Shown: in pieces, positions 18,363 through 27,496 of the stretch
How the letters are laid out: the number at the start of each line of letters is the position of its first letter
How positions within the stretch are numbered: position 1 is the first letter of the stretch
Assembly (NCBI GenBank): GCA_900110595.1
Contig: FOEZ01000011.1
Coordinates: 1 to 64,000 of the forward strand
DNA from: Arthrobacter sp. OV608
Lineage (GTDB): Bacteria; Actinomycetota; Actinomycetes; Actinomycetales; Micrococcaceae
DNA: 64,000 nt
Reading direction: 5' to 3'
The notes under the pieces: model-generated
What the model was told of the DNA's origin: nothing
Seen by the model: only the letters and a program-made list of their open reading frames with translations
Database searches by the model: none
Program-made: the position numbers and the translations under genes

Positions 18363-19120
18363 CTAATCCTGATTCCGGAGAGCGCACTCTCCGAAAAGCG
18401 CGCTGAGCGTGTCAATGAAGATGAATTTGGCAACCGCCTCAAGTGCAATAGAGCCCGGTCCCACGGTGGCAAATGATTTCTTCCGACCAGCCGTCATTCG
18501 TCGCAGGGCGGCCAGCGGACAGAAGCGGCATCTTAGGCAGCTTACCCAAGACGGCGAGTGGCATAGAAGAGGGGCACACCGTGGCTTCCGTCGCCCAGCT
18601 CGATTCTCGCCTTGCGTCCGCGACGACTGTCGACGGCATGATGCGCGGCAACGGGATCCACGGTGAGGACCCAATCGGGTGCTACGCCAACGCGTCGGGC
18701 GTGCAACTCGATGGTGACCGGATAATCGAAGGGGTTCTCTACCGGGATGTCGATGAACGAGCTGAAGACGCGGGCCAGTTTTGTGGAAATGTCCCTGTTC
18801 TCTGTTTGGAAGATCAACTCCATGTCGTACTTCTTCAGTACGGTGCCAAGCCCGCGAAGTGCCATCGACGAGCTTCGCAGGCCCTCCAAGAACCTGCCCC
18901 GGGCGGGTGCTACTTTGATCCGAGCATGTGAGCTCGCCGCGGTCTCTTCCGCACTCATCCCGATCGCGCGGGCCGCTTCCAGCTCCACAGCATTGAAGCC
19001 CTCTGTCCGCAGCCTGTTCTGGTAGGCGCGTACGTCTTCTTCCTCGATGACCGCGTCACCCGAACCTTCAGCCTGCATGGCATTGAGCAGATCGTCGAGG
19101 CGTTGCGCCACCTCGGCCAG
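18363..19120 (-). pseudogene. Unrecognised conserved protein, frameshifted
   Basis: The main piece (19111-18560) is well-formed: EVAQRLDDLLNAMQAEG, VRAYQNRLRTEGFNAVELEA, GTVLKKYDMELIFQTENRD, FIDIPVENPFDYPVTIELHA. It has no clear start. Near 18560 it loses frame, and a coding-like tail (VGPGSIALEAVAKFIFIDTL) continues in another frame to 18363. I do not recognise the family. The gene sits between a SARP and the box-c membrane gene. Confidence 0.5.
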
Positions 19121-19402
19121 GTGATGACATCAGACGGAGTCGGCGTAGGATCCCTTTGCCAGAAAGCCTCCCGCTATTTGCCCAGTGCCGGGTCGCCAGG
19201 AAGGCGAGAAATAACGCTGCTCTGACGCCATAGGCAGAGACCGAGTAGCAGGGAAGGGTCCCTGCTGACGCTCCAAGTCTCCGACAGCCACGGACCCAGA
19301 TCTTGCCGCTGGGGTGGGAGTCGATCCCTGGCCGCTGCCTTCGCAGGTGCAACGGGCTGGAATGAACCAGGAGTCCGAGCCCGGCCTCTCCCATCCTTAG
19401 AA

Positions 19403-19431
19403 CCTCCTTCCGCCAGTGATGCGGAAGGAGG
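19403..19431. repeat. Perfect inverted repeat (stem-loop)
   Basis: Arms CCTCCTTCCGC (19403-19413) and GCGGAAGGAGG (19421-19431) with a 7-base loop. There is no T-run on either side, so it is not a typical terminator; it could still stop or process transcripts ahead of box c. Confidence 0.5.
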
Positions 19432-19449
19432 ATTGCACGTGAACGAGCA

Positions 19450-19482
19450 ATAACGCGCCGGTAACGCCTTGCCGACTACTTT
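19450..19482 (+). promoter_or_regulatory. Tandem ATAACG/GTAACG box c
   Basis: ATAACG 19450-19455 and GTAACG 19461-19466, then 10 bases and TACTTT (19477-19482) as -10. The downstream gene starts at 19534 with GGGAGGA, giving a leader of about 45 bases. This is one of the two cleanest examples of the box plus -10 arrangement. Confidence 0.65.
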
Positions 19483-19533
19483 CGGGTGTCGCGCCTGCCG
19501 CAAAACGACGTGGCAGCAATTCAGGGAGGAATC

Positions 19534-20508
19534 ATGGCCGACAAAGCTGCCGATCAACGTGATCGCGCCGAGGACAGTAAAGGGCCGGAATTGGGAGCAC
19601 CTGCTGAGACGTCCACAAAACCATGGTGGCAGCGAAGTTGGGTGATTTGTGCAACTGCCGTTCCGGTGCTAGCTGGCTTAACGGCGGTCCTGAACTTCAG
19701 CTGGGGAATCCTTGGACCTGTTGTGGTGCCATCCCCTACCCCTAATTTGTCAGTTACAAGAGAGCCTCAGCCTCCTGTCGCCGCGAGTACTGAAGGATCC
19801 ATCGTGGCGGCGGAATCGGGCGGCGGATGGAGTAAGGACTTCGTGGTCAGCCGAAACGATGCGGTCGCGGTGAAGGCCCGTATGGATCCGGGCAACTTCT
19901 GTCAGGGCTCCAAAGGATGGGTGTTCCCAAAGGCCCCAGCCGATCTCACTGCTCTGCCCTACAGCGCTCGGGGCAGCGGGCTCGACGCATGGGTAAGGGA
20001 AAATGGTGGCATCCCTATGTCGGGCAACGCAATCGTTCTCACTCTCCAAAAACAGAATGCTGAGTCAATCATTATCGACGCGATCCACGCACGCGTAGTC
20101 GAGCGGGCTGCGCCAAAGGCTGTGTCCGTCCCGGTGTTGCCGGGAGGATGCGGCGGCGTCACGCAGTCCTATTACGTAATCGACCTCGACAAGGGGGACA
20201 GCCCGGAAGCACAGCCAGAATCCGGGCGGCCCGCCCCCGAACTGACCGCACCTCCCATGCCTCTGCCCCACAAGCTTGACCCCAGTGACCAAGTCGAAGC
20301 ATGGAATATCCGAGTAACAAGCACGGCGTGCGATTGTCGGTTTATCCTCAGTTTCGATCTGAGTCTTGGTAGCCAACGAGCCACATATGACGTGACTTTG
20401 GCGGACGGCCAGCCGTGGCGTATCAGCCCCGGCACGGGGGCTCAGTGGGCGGACCGTTCAAGTCCCGACGGCATCTGGCATCCCACTAATCACACCATCG
20501 CGCCATAG
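19534..20508 (+). CDS. Membrane-anchored protein of unknown function
   Basis: 324 residues from ATG 19534 with a strong GGGAGG. A charged N-terminal 30 residues precede one transmembrane helix (WVICATAVPVLAGLTAVL). A Pro-rich linker then leads to an extracytoplasmic region with several Cys (GNFCQGSKGW, GGCGGVTQ, STACDCRF) and a beta-rich end. Topology suggests N-in, with the large domain outside. No domain is recognised. It follows box c directly and so is a likely regulon member. Confidence 0.7.
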   Translation: MADKAADQRDRAEDSKGPELGAPAETSTKPWWQRSWVICATAVPVLAGLTAVLNFSWGILGPVVVPSPTPNLSVTREPQPPVAASTEGSIVAAESGGGWSKDFVVSRNDAVAVKARMDPGNFCQGSKGWVFPKAPADLTALPYSARGSGLDAWVRENGGIPMSGNAIVLTLQKQNAESIIIDAIHARVVERAAPKAVSVPVLPGGCGGVTQSYYVIDLDKGDSPEAQPESGRPAPELTAPPMPLPHKLDPSDQVEAWNIRVTSTACDCRFILSFDLSLGSQRATYDVTLADGQPWRISPGTGAQWADRSSPDGIWHPTNHTIAP

Positions 20509-20762
20509 AGTCGCCGGATCAGCGTTAGAGCAGCAAGGGAACAAAGCACGCAGGGCATGAATACTTCAATGCGCTTGCCTCCGGTGTGCGCTCCATGCGG
20601 CACGAAAGGGAAAACGGCCAGAAAGGCGTAGTGTCAATTATTCAGTGTCATAACCGCGGTAGGTTCTGTGGATGCGCCAACTCAGTTCAATGAGGAATCA
20701 CAGGTCCTGCCAGCGTCGGTCTGCACTTGAAACGGTTCGGGGCTGGGCGGCCTAGACATTTC

Positions 20763-21047
20763 TCACTGCGGCTGCGAGACATGGAAACGCTGTCCGAACA
20801 GCTGGCTGCAGGATCTCCTCCGAGCGTCCAAAAGTTCAAGAGCCCTGGAGGGCGCACGGCCGCGGAACCTGCGGCGTTGATTCAAAGAAGGACAGTCGGA
20901 GTCCGGCTCTTCGCAGTACCAGCGGTACTTGGCCCACAACACCTCCACCGGCCCGGCCACGCGGATGTCGCGGAGCCGTTGAAGGCGACGTTCCTTCCTC
21001 CGGCAGGCAATAACCCCCGCAGCCCGGAAGCTAACCTGCTTCAACAT
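20763..21047 (-). mobile_element. ISL3-family transposase remnant
   Basis: The minus strand encodes CRRKERRLQRLRDIRVAGPV followed by EVLWAKYRWYCEE, the N-terminal zinc-ribbon region of ISL3 transposases, then loses frame (a neighbouring frame shows FESTPQVPRP). The catalytic DDE domain is absent and I see no terminal inverted repeats. It is a scrap of an old insertion. Confidence 0.6.
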
Positions 21048-21173
21048 CACCTGCCGCCGTTCAAGGATCGAGGGCCGCGGTGCTGACATTAAGTGACAGC
21101 ACGGAAGCGCGTTCTTTGCCCCAGAAGCAGACTGGGAGGACACTTTCACCACAAGGGTACAAAGGGTCTGGCA

Positions 21174-21884
21174 ATGACTGAAACTACGTGGACTTTGAAT
21201 CTTTTGGGCTGCTGGCAGTTGCGACGCCTCGGCCAACTGGTGCGTGTTGGGAGCCGGCAACGCCGCCTGATCACCGCGTTGGCCCTTCTTGGGCCACGAC
21301 CGCGGACGGCCATTGCGGGACTGCTCTGGCCAGACAGCAACGACCGCCAGGCCGCAGCCAGCATGCGGGTGGCACTGTGGCATGTGGCACACGAACTCCC
21401 GGGCCTCCTGCGGGACGTAGACGACCCACTGACCCTCGGCCCAACAGTGGCCGTTGACTTCCACATCCTGCAGCACTGCCTGACATACGCCCACGGGGAT
21501 CCCGTTCCGCTCGAGGACTTGCGGACCGGAGAACTGCTTCCCGGATGGTATGAGGACTGGGTTATTGACGAACAGGAGCGTTTCCGGCACCTGCGGGTTA
21601 TCGCGCTGGACAGAGCAGCCGAGCGGGCGCTCGCCGCGGGCGATGCCGAGACGGCCGAAACAGCGGCGATAACCGCAACTAACCTCGAACCTCTGCGCGA
21701 AAGCTCGACAATTCTGCTGATCCGGGCAGAACTCGCTGCCGGTAACATCAACGGGGCCCAACGTTCCTATCGCCGTTTCCGTAGCCTCTGCCGGGACACG
21801 TTCGGCCAGGAGCCCAGTTTTCAGTTAGGCCAGTTGATGCGCTCGGATCTGCAGGCGCGCGTTTCGGCGCTCAGTGCATCCTGA
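21174..21884 (+). CDS. SARP-family transcriptional regulator
   Basis: 236 residues from ATG 21174 with AAAGGG upstream. Same layout as the gene at 17483: winged helix (LNLLGCWQLRRLGQLVRVGS, AGLLWPDSNDRQAAASMRVA) and BTAD (GELLPGWYEDWVIDEQERF, ITATNLEPLRESSTILLIRA, AQRSYRRFRSLC). It is more divergent from the other two SARP genes than they are from each other. Convergent with the response regulator gene. No tandem box is visible in front of it. Confidence 0.85.
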   Translation: MTETTWTLNLLGCWQLRRLGQLVRVGSRQRRLITALALLGPRPRTAIAGLLWPDSNDRQAAASMRVALWHVAHELPGLLRDVDDPLTLGPTVAVDFHILQHCLTYAHGDPVPLEDLRTGELLPGWYEDWVIDEQERFRHLRVIALDRAAERALAAGDAETAETAAITATNLEPLRESSTILLIRAELAAGNINGAQRSYRRFRSLCRDTFGQEPSFQLGQLMRSDLQARVSALSAS

Positions 21885-21915
21885 CAACGAGGGCGGCCCC
21901 CGGGCCGGTCCTCGC

Positions 21916-22587
21916 TCAGGGCCGGGGATCATGTCCGGCGCGCAGGTAAGTCAGAACTGCCAGCACCCGCCGGTGGTCCTCCGGCTCAGGGTGAAGTCCG
22001 AACTTGAGGAAAATGCTGCGAACATGGGCCTCGACGGTACGCTCGCCCATGGACAGTGCCGAGGCTATTCCAGTGTTGGTGCGGCCCTCGGACATCAACG
22101 CCAGTACATCCTTCTCCCGACTGGATAAATCCTGGCTGTAGCGGTCAGCGGTCCGCGGCCGGGAGACCATGCGAGTGACCAGGTCCGGGTCGATGGCGGT
22201 TCCTCCGGTGGCAACCCGCTGCAGTGCGTCCAGGAAGCCGTCCACGTCCGACACGCGTTCCTTCAACAGGTATCCAAGGCTGCGGGCCCCGTTGCTCAAA
22301 AGGGCCATAGCGTTGTCCGTTTCGATGTACTGGGAAAGTAGCAACACACCGGTTTCCGGATGGTCTCGGCGGATCTGTTCCGCCGCCCGGATGCCCTCGA
22401 GGGTGAACGACGGCGGCATGCGAATGTCCACCACCGCCACGTCAGGTCGGTGGTTTGCTACCAGGTCGAGCAAGCCCTGTGCTTCCGAGGCTTCCCCGAC
22501 GACGTCGAGGCCTTCGGAGGCCAGCAGCAAGGCCATTCCCCGCCGCAGCAGGGCCGAATCATCAGCGATCACCACCCGCAGGGTCAC
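21916..22587 (-). CDS. NarL/FixJ-type response regulator
   Basis: 223 residues. Receiver domain with acidic pocket (VVIADDSAL), phospho-acceptor Asp in VVDIRMPP, conserved Ser/Thr position in LLLSQYI and Lys in YLLKERV. LuxR-type helix-turn-helix at the C-terminus (LSSREKDVLALMSEGRTNTG, then ERTVEAHVRSIFLKFGL). GTG start overlaps the TGA of the histidine kinase gene (GTGA), so the two are co-translated. Confidence 0.92.
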   Translation of the reverse strand: MTLRVVIADDSALLRRGMALLLASEGLDVVGEASEAQGLLDLVANHRPDVAVVDIRMPPSFTLEGIRAAEQIRRDHPETGVLLLSQYIETDNAMALLSNGARSLGYLLKERVSDVDGFLDALQRVATGGTAIDPDLVTRMVSRPRTADRYSQDLSSREKDVLALMSEGRTNTGIASALSMGERTVEAHVRSIFLKFGLHPEPEDHRRVLAVLTYLRAGHDPRP

Positions 22588-24422
22588 GGCAAGGACCGCT
22601 CGGCATCATTGACGAAGGGAAGGACTGCGCTGATCCTGGTTCCCCGCCCAGGCGGGCTGGTAACGGTCAGGACGCCGCCCAAAGCCTCCGCCCGGTCTGT
22701 CAGGCCGAGCAGGCCACCGTCCGGTCCAAACTCGGCCCCGCCCCGCCCGTCATCGGTAACAGTCATGCAGAGTTCCTTCGTGGTGCTTGTCAGGGAAATG
22801 GCCATGGAAGTGGCCGCCGCGTGCTTGACGGCGTTGGTGACCGCTTCGGCGCAGATGAAATAGGCGGCCAGCTCCACCGTGGGTGGTGGCCGAAGGGGAA
22901 GGTCGGCCTTGACTTGAATGGGCAACGCCGCGCGTTCAGCGAGTGCGGTCACAGAAGCGAGGAGGCCGCGCTCGCGCAGCGACGGCGGGTAGACGCCGTG
23001 TGCTAACTCACGCAGCTCGGCCACGGCCTCGTTCAAGTCCTGGCCCGCCTGCTCCACCAGGAAGCGTATGTCCTTCGGATCCTGCACCCGCCGCGCCCTG
23101 GCCAGCGCCATGGCGACTCCTACCAGGCGCTGCTGCGCGCCGTCGTGCAAGTCCCTCTCCAACTGCCTCCTGCGGTCGTCCCCCGCCGTGACAATGCGCT
23201 CCCGGGAGCGCCGAACCTCGATCAGCTGTTCACGCAGTTGCTGCTCCATATGCTGGTTTTCCAAGGTTAGGGCAGTTGCGCTGCTTAGGGCGGCGAGGAG
23301 TTCCGGCTGGTCCTTGAGCGTCTCATCAAAGACCAGAGCACCGAAGGGCCTGCCGCTGCGTTCTAGGACAACCGCAGCCCTGCCCGACGTGTCACTGGGC
23401 AGGACCTGTGGCCGCCCGTCGTCGTCGATGAACTGCTCGGCTTCGGTGGACCAACGCCACAGTGCCAGGGTGGGGTCGTGAACCGAGCGGCGCAAGACGC
23501 GGACGAGCTTGTCGCTCACAGGTGCCGCGCCGATTTCGACCATGACCTCGCCGAGGGTGCCGCGGGCAAAGCGGTAGCGCCATAGTCCAAACAACACCGC
23601 AAAGGGCACCACCGCCGTCGCCGGATACTGCCATAACAGCGCTGCCGGCGAGAGGCTCCCCGATAGCTGCACTACCGCCAGAGAAACCCAGATGGTTGCA
23701 GCGGTTTTCAGGATGACGGCCAGCCACAGTGGCAGGAATGCGGCTCGATAGGCCGCTGTCCCGGAGCGCCACCGCGCAACCAGGACAGCCACGACCGCAA
23801 GGCCCACGCAGATTTGGAATACCCTCGCCGTGTTGCCGATCCGGTTGGTGATCTCCGGACTGTTCCATAACAGGAACAGATTCTGGGAACTTGAGGCATG
23901 CCCGGGAATCTGTTGCCGTGGGTCCAAGAACGCCCACCCGGCGATCGCAATGAACAGCCAGGAAGCAAAGAAAAACGTCACGAGCCGACTCTCCCACGCA
24001 CTGCGCAGTACGCCCCCGGGAAAGCACAGGGCCAACTGCAGCAACGGCGGCTGGTACATCAAAGTCAGTGTCACCCCGAGGGTGAAGGCCAGCGGATGGC
24101 TTGACAGCCGCAGGCCGGCCGCCAGCCACATCCATCCCGACACCACGAGCAGCAGGCCTGGATTCCGATTGGGCCTGCTGTGCCATGCAGTGGTCCCCGC
24201 TGCGACGAACGCCAGGCCGACGGCGAGGAATAATACGAGTTCCAGAACCGAAAACGGCGTTCGGTCGGGATTCTGGCTCCAGCGCAGAATCCCCTGGGCG
24301 TTCAAAAACAAGGTGCGTGCAGGGTCAGACACGGCGGCCGGAGACCAGTCGATATTGACCAGCACCAAGGCCACAAGTGCAGCCGTTGCGGCCAGTACAC
24401 CCAAGAACTGCCGGAAAGTCAT
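22584..24422 (-). CDS. Membrane sensor histidine kinase (NarL-type, HisKA_3)
   Basis: 612 residues from ATG 24422; an upstream ATG at 24482 lies inside box h and is rejected. About nine hydrophobic helices form the N-terminal half. A GAF-like linker follows (PFGALVFDETLKDQPELLAA). The HisKA_3 helix has the phospho-acceptor His (RRRQLERDLHDGAQQRLVGV). The ATPase domain has an N-box (EAVTNAVKHAA) and G-box (DDGRGGAEF, GGLLGLTDRAEALGG). It pairs with the coupled response regulator and lies behind box h. Confidence 0.9.
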   Translation of the reverse strand: MTFRQFLGVLAATAALVALVLVNIDWSPAAVSDPARTLFLNAQGILRWSQNPDRTPFSVLELVLFLAVGLAFVAAGTTAWHSRPNRNPGLLLVVSGWMWLAAGLRLSSHPLAFTLGVTLTLMYQPPLLQLALCFPGGVLRSAWESRLVTFFFASWLFIAIAGWAFLDPRQQIPGHASSSQNLFLLWNSPEITNRIGNTARVFQICVGLAVVAVLVARWRSGTAAYRAAFLPLWLAVILKTAATIWVSLAVVQLSGSLSPAALLWQYPATAVVPFAVLFGLWRYRFARGTLGEVMVEIGAAPVSDKLVRVLRRSVHDPTLALWRWSTEAEQFIDDDGRPQVLPSDTSGRAAVVLERSGRPFGALVFDETLKDQPELLAALSSATALTLENQHMEQQLREQLIEVRRSRERIVTAGDDRRRQLERDLHDGAQQRLVGVAMALARARRVQDPKDIRFLVEQAGQDLNEAVAELRELAHGVYPPSLRERGLLASVTALAERAALPIQVKADLPLRPPPTVELAAYFICAEAVTNAVKHAAATSMAISLTSTTKELCMTVTDDGRGGAEFGPDGGLLGLTDRAEALGGVLTVTSPPGRGTRISAVLPFVNDAERSLP

Positions 24423-24456
24423 ACAGAATCCGTCCCCCGGGCTTGCGCTTGCACTA

Positions 24457-24489
24457 AGTAGACAGCATCGAGCGTTATCCATGCGTTAC
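24457..24489 (-). promoter_or_regulatory. Tandem GTAACG/ATAACG box h, upstream of two-component system
   Basis: On the minus strand GTAACG (24489-24484) and ATAACG (24478-24473), 11-base period, then 10 bases and TCTACT (24462-24457) as -10. The kinase ATG at 24422 follows after a leader of about 30 bases. Confidence 0.6.
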
Positions 24490-24627
24490 TGCACCGGAGA
24501 CCGTGTCAAAACCCGCCCCTGCTCCGAGCCATCTTCCAGAAAACAACGGTCAGGGATCCGGCAGCGAAGGAACAAGGCGCCGACTAGAGCACCACTCCGT
24601 AGGCAAGTCTGCTCTTGTCAGCTCCAG

Positions 24628-24808
24628 ATGTACGGTGAAGCACCGAACCTCTTCACGCTCGCGGCGACCCCGGCGGCGCTTGCGATGTGCCTCGTAACCT
24701 TGGCTTTGGCGAGACCGGAGTGGCCTATTGCCGTTCGCCAGCGCAACTTTGCTTGCAGCGGCCCTCTTCACCGCCTTCGTCGGCATCATCGCCTTCTACT
24801 ACGCCTAG
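24628..24808 (+). pseudogene. Small two-helix membrane protein, frameshifted
   Basis: ATG 24628 begins MYGEAPNLFTLAATPAALAM and a first hydrophobic helix (CLVTLALARPEWP). The frame then shifts by one near 24720 and continues LPFASATLLAAALFTAFVGI, ending at a stop at 24808. Together the pieces form a protein of about 60 residues with two membrane helices. Probably a broken small membrane protein. Confidence 0.4.
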
Positions 24809-24842
24809 AGTTCTTCGGCTGGTGATGGAGTCGCAGAGTCTG

Positions 24843-25877
24843 TTACTCACTGAGGTCAAAGACGTCGGCCCGGATACCGTGATTCCGGTCTTGCGTTTGC
24901 CTGCGGGGGTGTCATAGACCACCAGCACCGACCTGCCGTCCTCCAGCAAGGTGATCCCCTCGGCCCGGTCCTTACCGTTTCCGAACGGCATATTGAGTTC
25001 GCATCGCTTCGCCGTCAGACATCAGTGCGGCCCGCCAGCGGAAAACGGTGGTGCGGCCATCGAGCTTCATGGTGGGCCCCGCCAGGACGAGCAGGTCATT
25101 CTGGTGACGGCACAGATCCCGCACGCCCAATCCGCGCAGATCGAAGAAGTGCTTGCGATAGCGGCGGCCCCCGGGAAAGGTCGGCTGCGGCTCGACGCTT
25201 GGCCCGTTGCCAACCTCGAGTTCGATAATGACGGCCCATCCGCGCAGCACCGGCCCGCGCAGGCCGATAAACACCGGTCGTCGGCCACCGCGAGCCCCTC
25301 GCAGTTGAAGCCGTTGTCCTTGCCCGGAATTACCTTCGTCCGTATGAAGCCTTCAAAGTGAGGGTCCTCTGCCAAGAGATCCCCCATGCCCCCGCTGCTG
25401 CCTTCCCCGGGGCCGAACACTGAAGCGTTTTGCTGGCCGCTAATCCTGCTGCCGCCCGCAGGGTTCTGGTCGAGAGCCGGGCCAACACCTGCCGGCGCTG
25501 GTTGGCGTCGACTGTCGTCAGGGCCTTCAGTGCCTGGGCTGTGTTTACCATTGATCCGTTTCGGACCGAGCTGTATGACCGAGCAGCCACAGCGTGTCAT
25601 CCACAATGTCGAAGGCCTTCGATATCGATCTCCCCGCTCCCTGGCAGCTCCAGGAACTTCGTGAGGTCGAAACTGCGATGGCCGCCTGCGTGGTCCCCCT
25701 CGATGGTGAACGTTCGAGGCTCGTCGTCTCGTCGTTGGCGACCCAGAGGTGGCTGCCTTGGCGGACGATGGCGGACAATCCGTCCCTAAGGTCATCGCTT
25801 GGATCGAGGGTGCTGGGCTGGTCGAGGACCAACGTGATTTTTCCGGACGGGTTGTCTGTTTGAGGCCGGCCGGTCAT
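24843..25877 (-). pseudogene. DUF3616 protein with several frameshifts
   Basis: From ATG 25877 (MTGRPQTDNPSGKITLVLD) the DUF3616 blocks appear in order but in changing frames: LSAIVRQGSHLWVANDETTS, PGKDNGFNCEGLAV, FIGLRGPVLRGWAVIIELEV, FFDLRGLGVRDLC, LLVLAGPTMKLDG, DRAEGITLLEDGRSVLVVYD, and finally RADVFDLSE before a stop at 24843. An intact ancestor would have about 340 residues. At least three frame changes are needed. It follows the Gmad2-LysM gene and would have shared its promoter (box e). Confidence 0.7.
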
Positions 25878-25901
25878 GGCCTGCGCTCCATCATCGTGGC
25901 T

Positions 25902-26399
25902 TTAGGCGAGCAGCGGGATACGGAGGATTTGACCGGGAAAGATGAGGTCGGGGTTGTTGATGCGGTCCCGGTTGGCTTGAAAGACGTCATCGACGGTCGT
26001 GTTTTGACCCTGTTGACGGGCGATCTTGGTCAGGGTATCGCCTGACGCGACTTCATAGAGCCTGAAGCCTTCCAATGCTGTAAACAGGGTGATGGGAACG
26101 AGATTAACGTCGGGCCCCGGCGGATGAATGCCGGACGGATCGTCGCCGAAGACCTGAAGCGTCATGTGGGCCGCCCGGGCAGTGTAACCAGCCACCGAAA
26201 CCTGATGGCCGAAGTCCCGGATGACTCCCATGGAACCGGCGCCCTGGATGTTTCCCTGGGCAACGCTCTGACCGTTCACGTCCAGCAGTTGCCATAGAAC
26301 GGTCGCCTCGAATCCGGTCCCGAAACCGGCAATCGTAAAGTCGCTGCCGATGACGTCGTTCTGCTTCGGCTGTCGCACTTCAATCAGTCGCGGGGCCAT
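25902..26399 (-). CDS. Gmad2 Ig-like domain plus LysM protein
   Basis: 165 residues from ATG 26399 with AAGGAG. N-terminal part matches the Gmad2 immunoglobulin-like domain (IEVRQPKQNDVIGSDFTIAG, then ARAAHMTLQVFGDDPSG). C-terminal part is one LysM (YEVASGDTLTKIARQQ, ending LIFPGQILRIPLLA). No signal peptide. LysM proteins in eCIS and phage baseplates act as tail-hub adaptors (Afp7-like), and others bind peptidoglycan. Lying under box e, either role is possible. Confidence 0.75.
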   Translation of the reverse strand: MAPRLIEVRQPKQNDVIGSDFTIAGFGTGFEATVLWQLLDVNGQSVAQGNIQGAGSMGVIRDFGHQVSVAGYTARAAHMTLQVFGDDPSGIHPPGPDVNLVPITLFTALEGFRLYEVASGDTLTKIARQQGQNTTVDDVFQANRDRINNPDLIFPGQILRIPLLA

Positions 26400-26455
26400 A
26401 GCAACTCCTTAGGGTCACTTTTGGAAGGATCTAGCGGCCAGGTATGCACAGAAAG

Positions 26456-26488
26456 ACTTCAGCATCCCACCCGTTACTGCCGCGTTAT
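26456..26488 (-). promoter_or_regulatory. Tandem ATAACG/GTAACG box e
   Basis: Minus strand ATAACG (26488-26483), GTAACG (26477-26472), then 10 bases and TGAAGT (26461-26456) as -10. The Gmad2-LysM start at 26399 follows, a leader of about 50 bases. Confidence 0.6.
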
Positions 26489-26527
26489 CACCCTGACTTA
26501 CCCGCCGCCTAGCGTCCAACGATGCGA

Positions 26528-27143
26528 TTAGGCCCGGGGCACCCCGAATTCGTCGTTCTCCCATGGGCTTAGGTTGATCCAACTTCCCGTGGTGTTGGGG
26601 GCAGCGGCGCCTTGGCCGCCATGCATTTCGCCGATGGCCCGTAGCGTGACGGTGATCCAGTCCGGGTCCACATTGACCTTATGCTCATTGACCTGGTCCA
26701 TGTCCGGGAGCATGCGGAACAGGAGCGCGTCCGATCCTGCCCGATTGTTGACGCTGTGACCTGCAGATGGAACCGGCCGGATGGTGCTGCCCCGCGCACC
26801 AGCATCGCGGTGGTCTGGACAGGCGCCGGCAGTTGGGGAAGGGCCGACCGGTGGATCCTCACCGTGAAGTCGCTGCGGACGTGGGCCATGGGATCCGCCT
26901 CATCAATGCGGTCGGAAATGAGTGCAGGGCGAGGCGGGTGCTTTCGATGGCGCTGGCGGCCAGCACTACATGGCAAGCCGGTCCGGCTGGCAGAAACCCG
27001 CGCTGCCCGGCTACATCGACTTCGATGGTATGGACCGTGCCGCCGGAGGCATGAAGTTTGGTGACATGTGCCCGGGGCACCAGGAACAGCCGGCGGTTGG
27101 CATCGGCGCCAGCAGAGGCGCCTGATGTCTTCGCGGATCCCAT
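26528..27143 (-). pseudogene. GMC-family oxidoreductase remnant
   Basis: Pieces in several frames match the middle of GMC or glucose-methanol-choline-like flavoproteins: RRLFLVPRAHVTKLHASGG, HVVLAASAIESTRLALHSFP, MAHVRSDFTVRIHRSALPQL, and MLPDMDQVNEHKVNVDPDWI with a last stop at 26528. The N-terminal FAD-binding GxGxxG and the C-terminal catalytic His region are both missing. Strongly decayed. Confidence 0.65.
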
Positions 27144-27183
27144 CCAAAAGCAACGGCAGGCTGCTGTGCTTGTCGAAGCTTAA

Positions 27184-27438
27184 CAGCCCGGAGACCGGGG
27201 AGTTGCCCTGCACAGCCAGCGGAGCTTCGTGGACTCCATTTACCCCAAGCTCAAGGTGTCGACTTCGTACCAGAAGAACACTCAGACGGGGACAAAGGTT
27301 GACCGCACGTATTCTATGGCGGTGCACATCCGCGCCGTCCAGGAAGAACTGCCCGCTGGTCTGGAGAAGATCCTCGGCATCCTTGAAGACTCGATCAAGT
27401 CACAACCGATGAAGGCGCCCGCCGCGATCGAGGCTTGA
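27184..27438 (+). pseudogene. Partial gene of unknown family (start missing)
   Basis: Open frame from a stop at 27183; the only start is GTG 27229. The product (DSIYPKLKVSTSYQKNTQTG, then SMAVHIRAVQEELPAGLEKI) looks like the C-terminal end of a longer protein. It is followed after 58 bases by the gene at 27497, on the same strand, and seems to begin a small operon of unknown function. Confidence 0.4.
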
Positions 27439-27496
27439 TGGCGGTCATCCAGAACGGACAAATACGATACCAAGACTCGGGGAGGTAATCAGCGCT

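Noticed and set aside
23830..24825. 331-codon plus-strand ORF opposite the histidine kinase
   Set aside because: Most of it is antisense to the clear kinase gene. Only its last part (24628 onward) has independent coding character and is listed separately.
26569..27327. 252-codon Arg/Ser-rich minus-strand ORF
   Set aside because: Shadow frame over the GMC remnant. Only short stretches (MAHVRSDFTVRIHR and neighbours) match the enzyme, the rest belongs to other frames.
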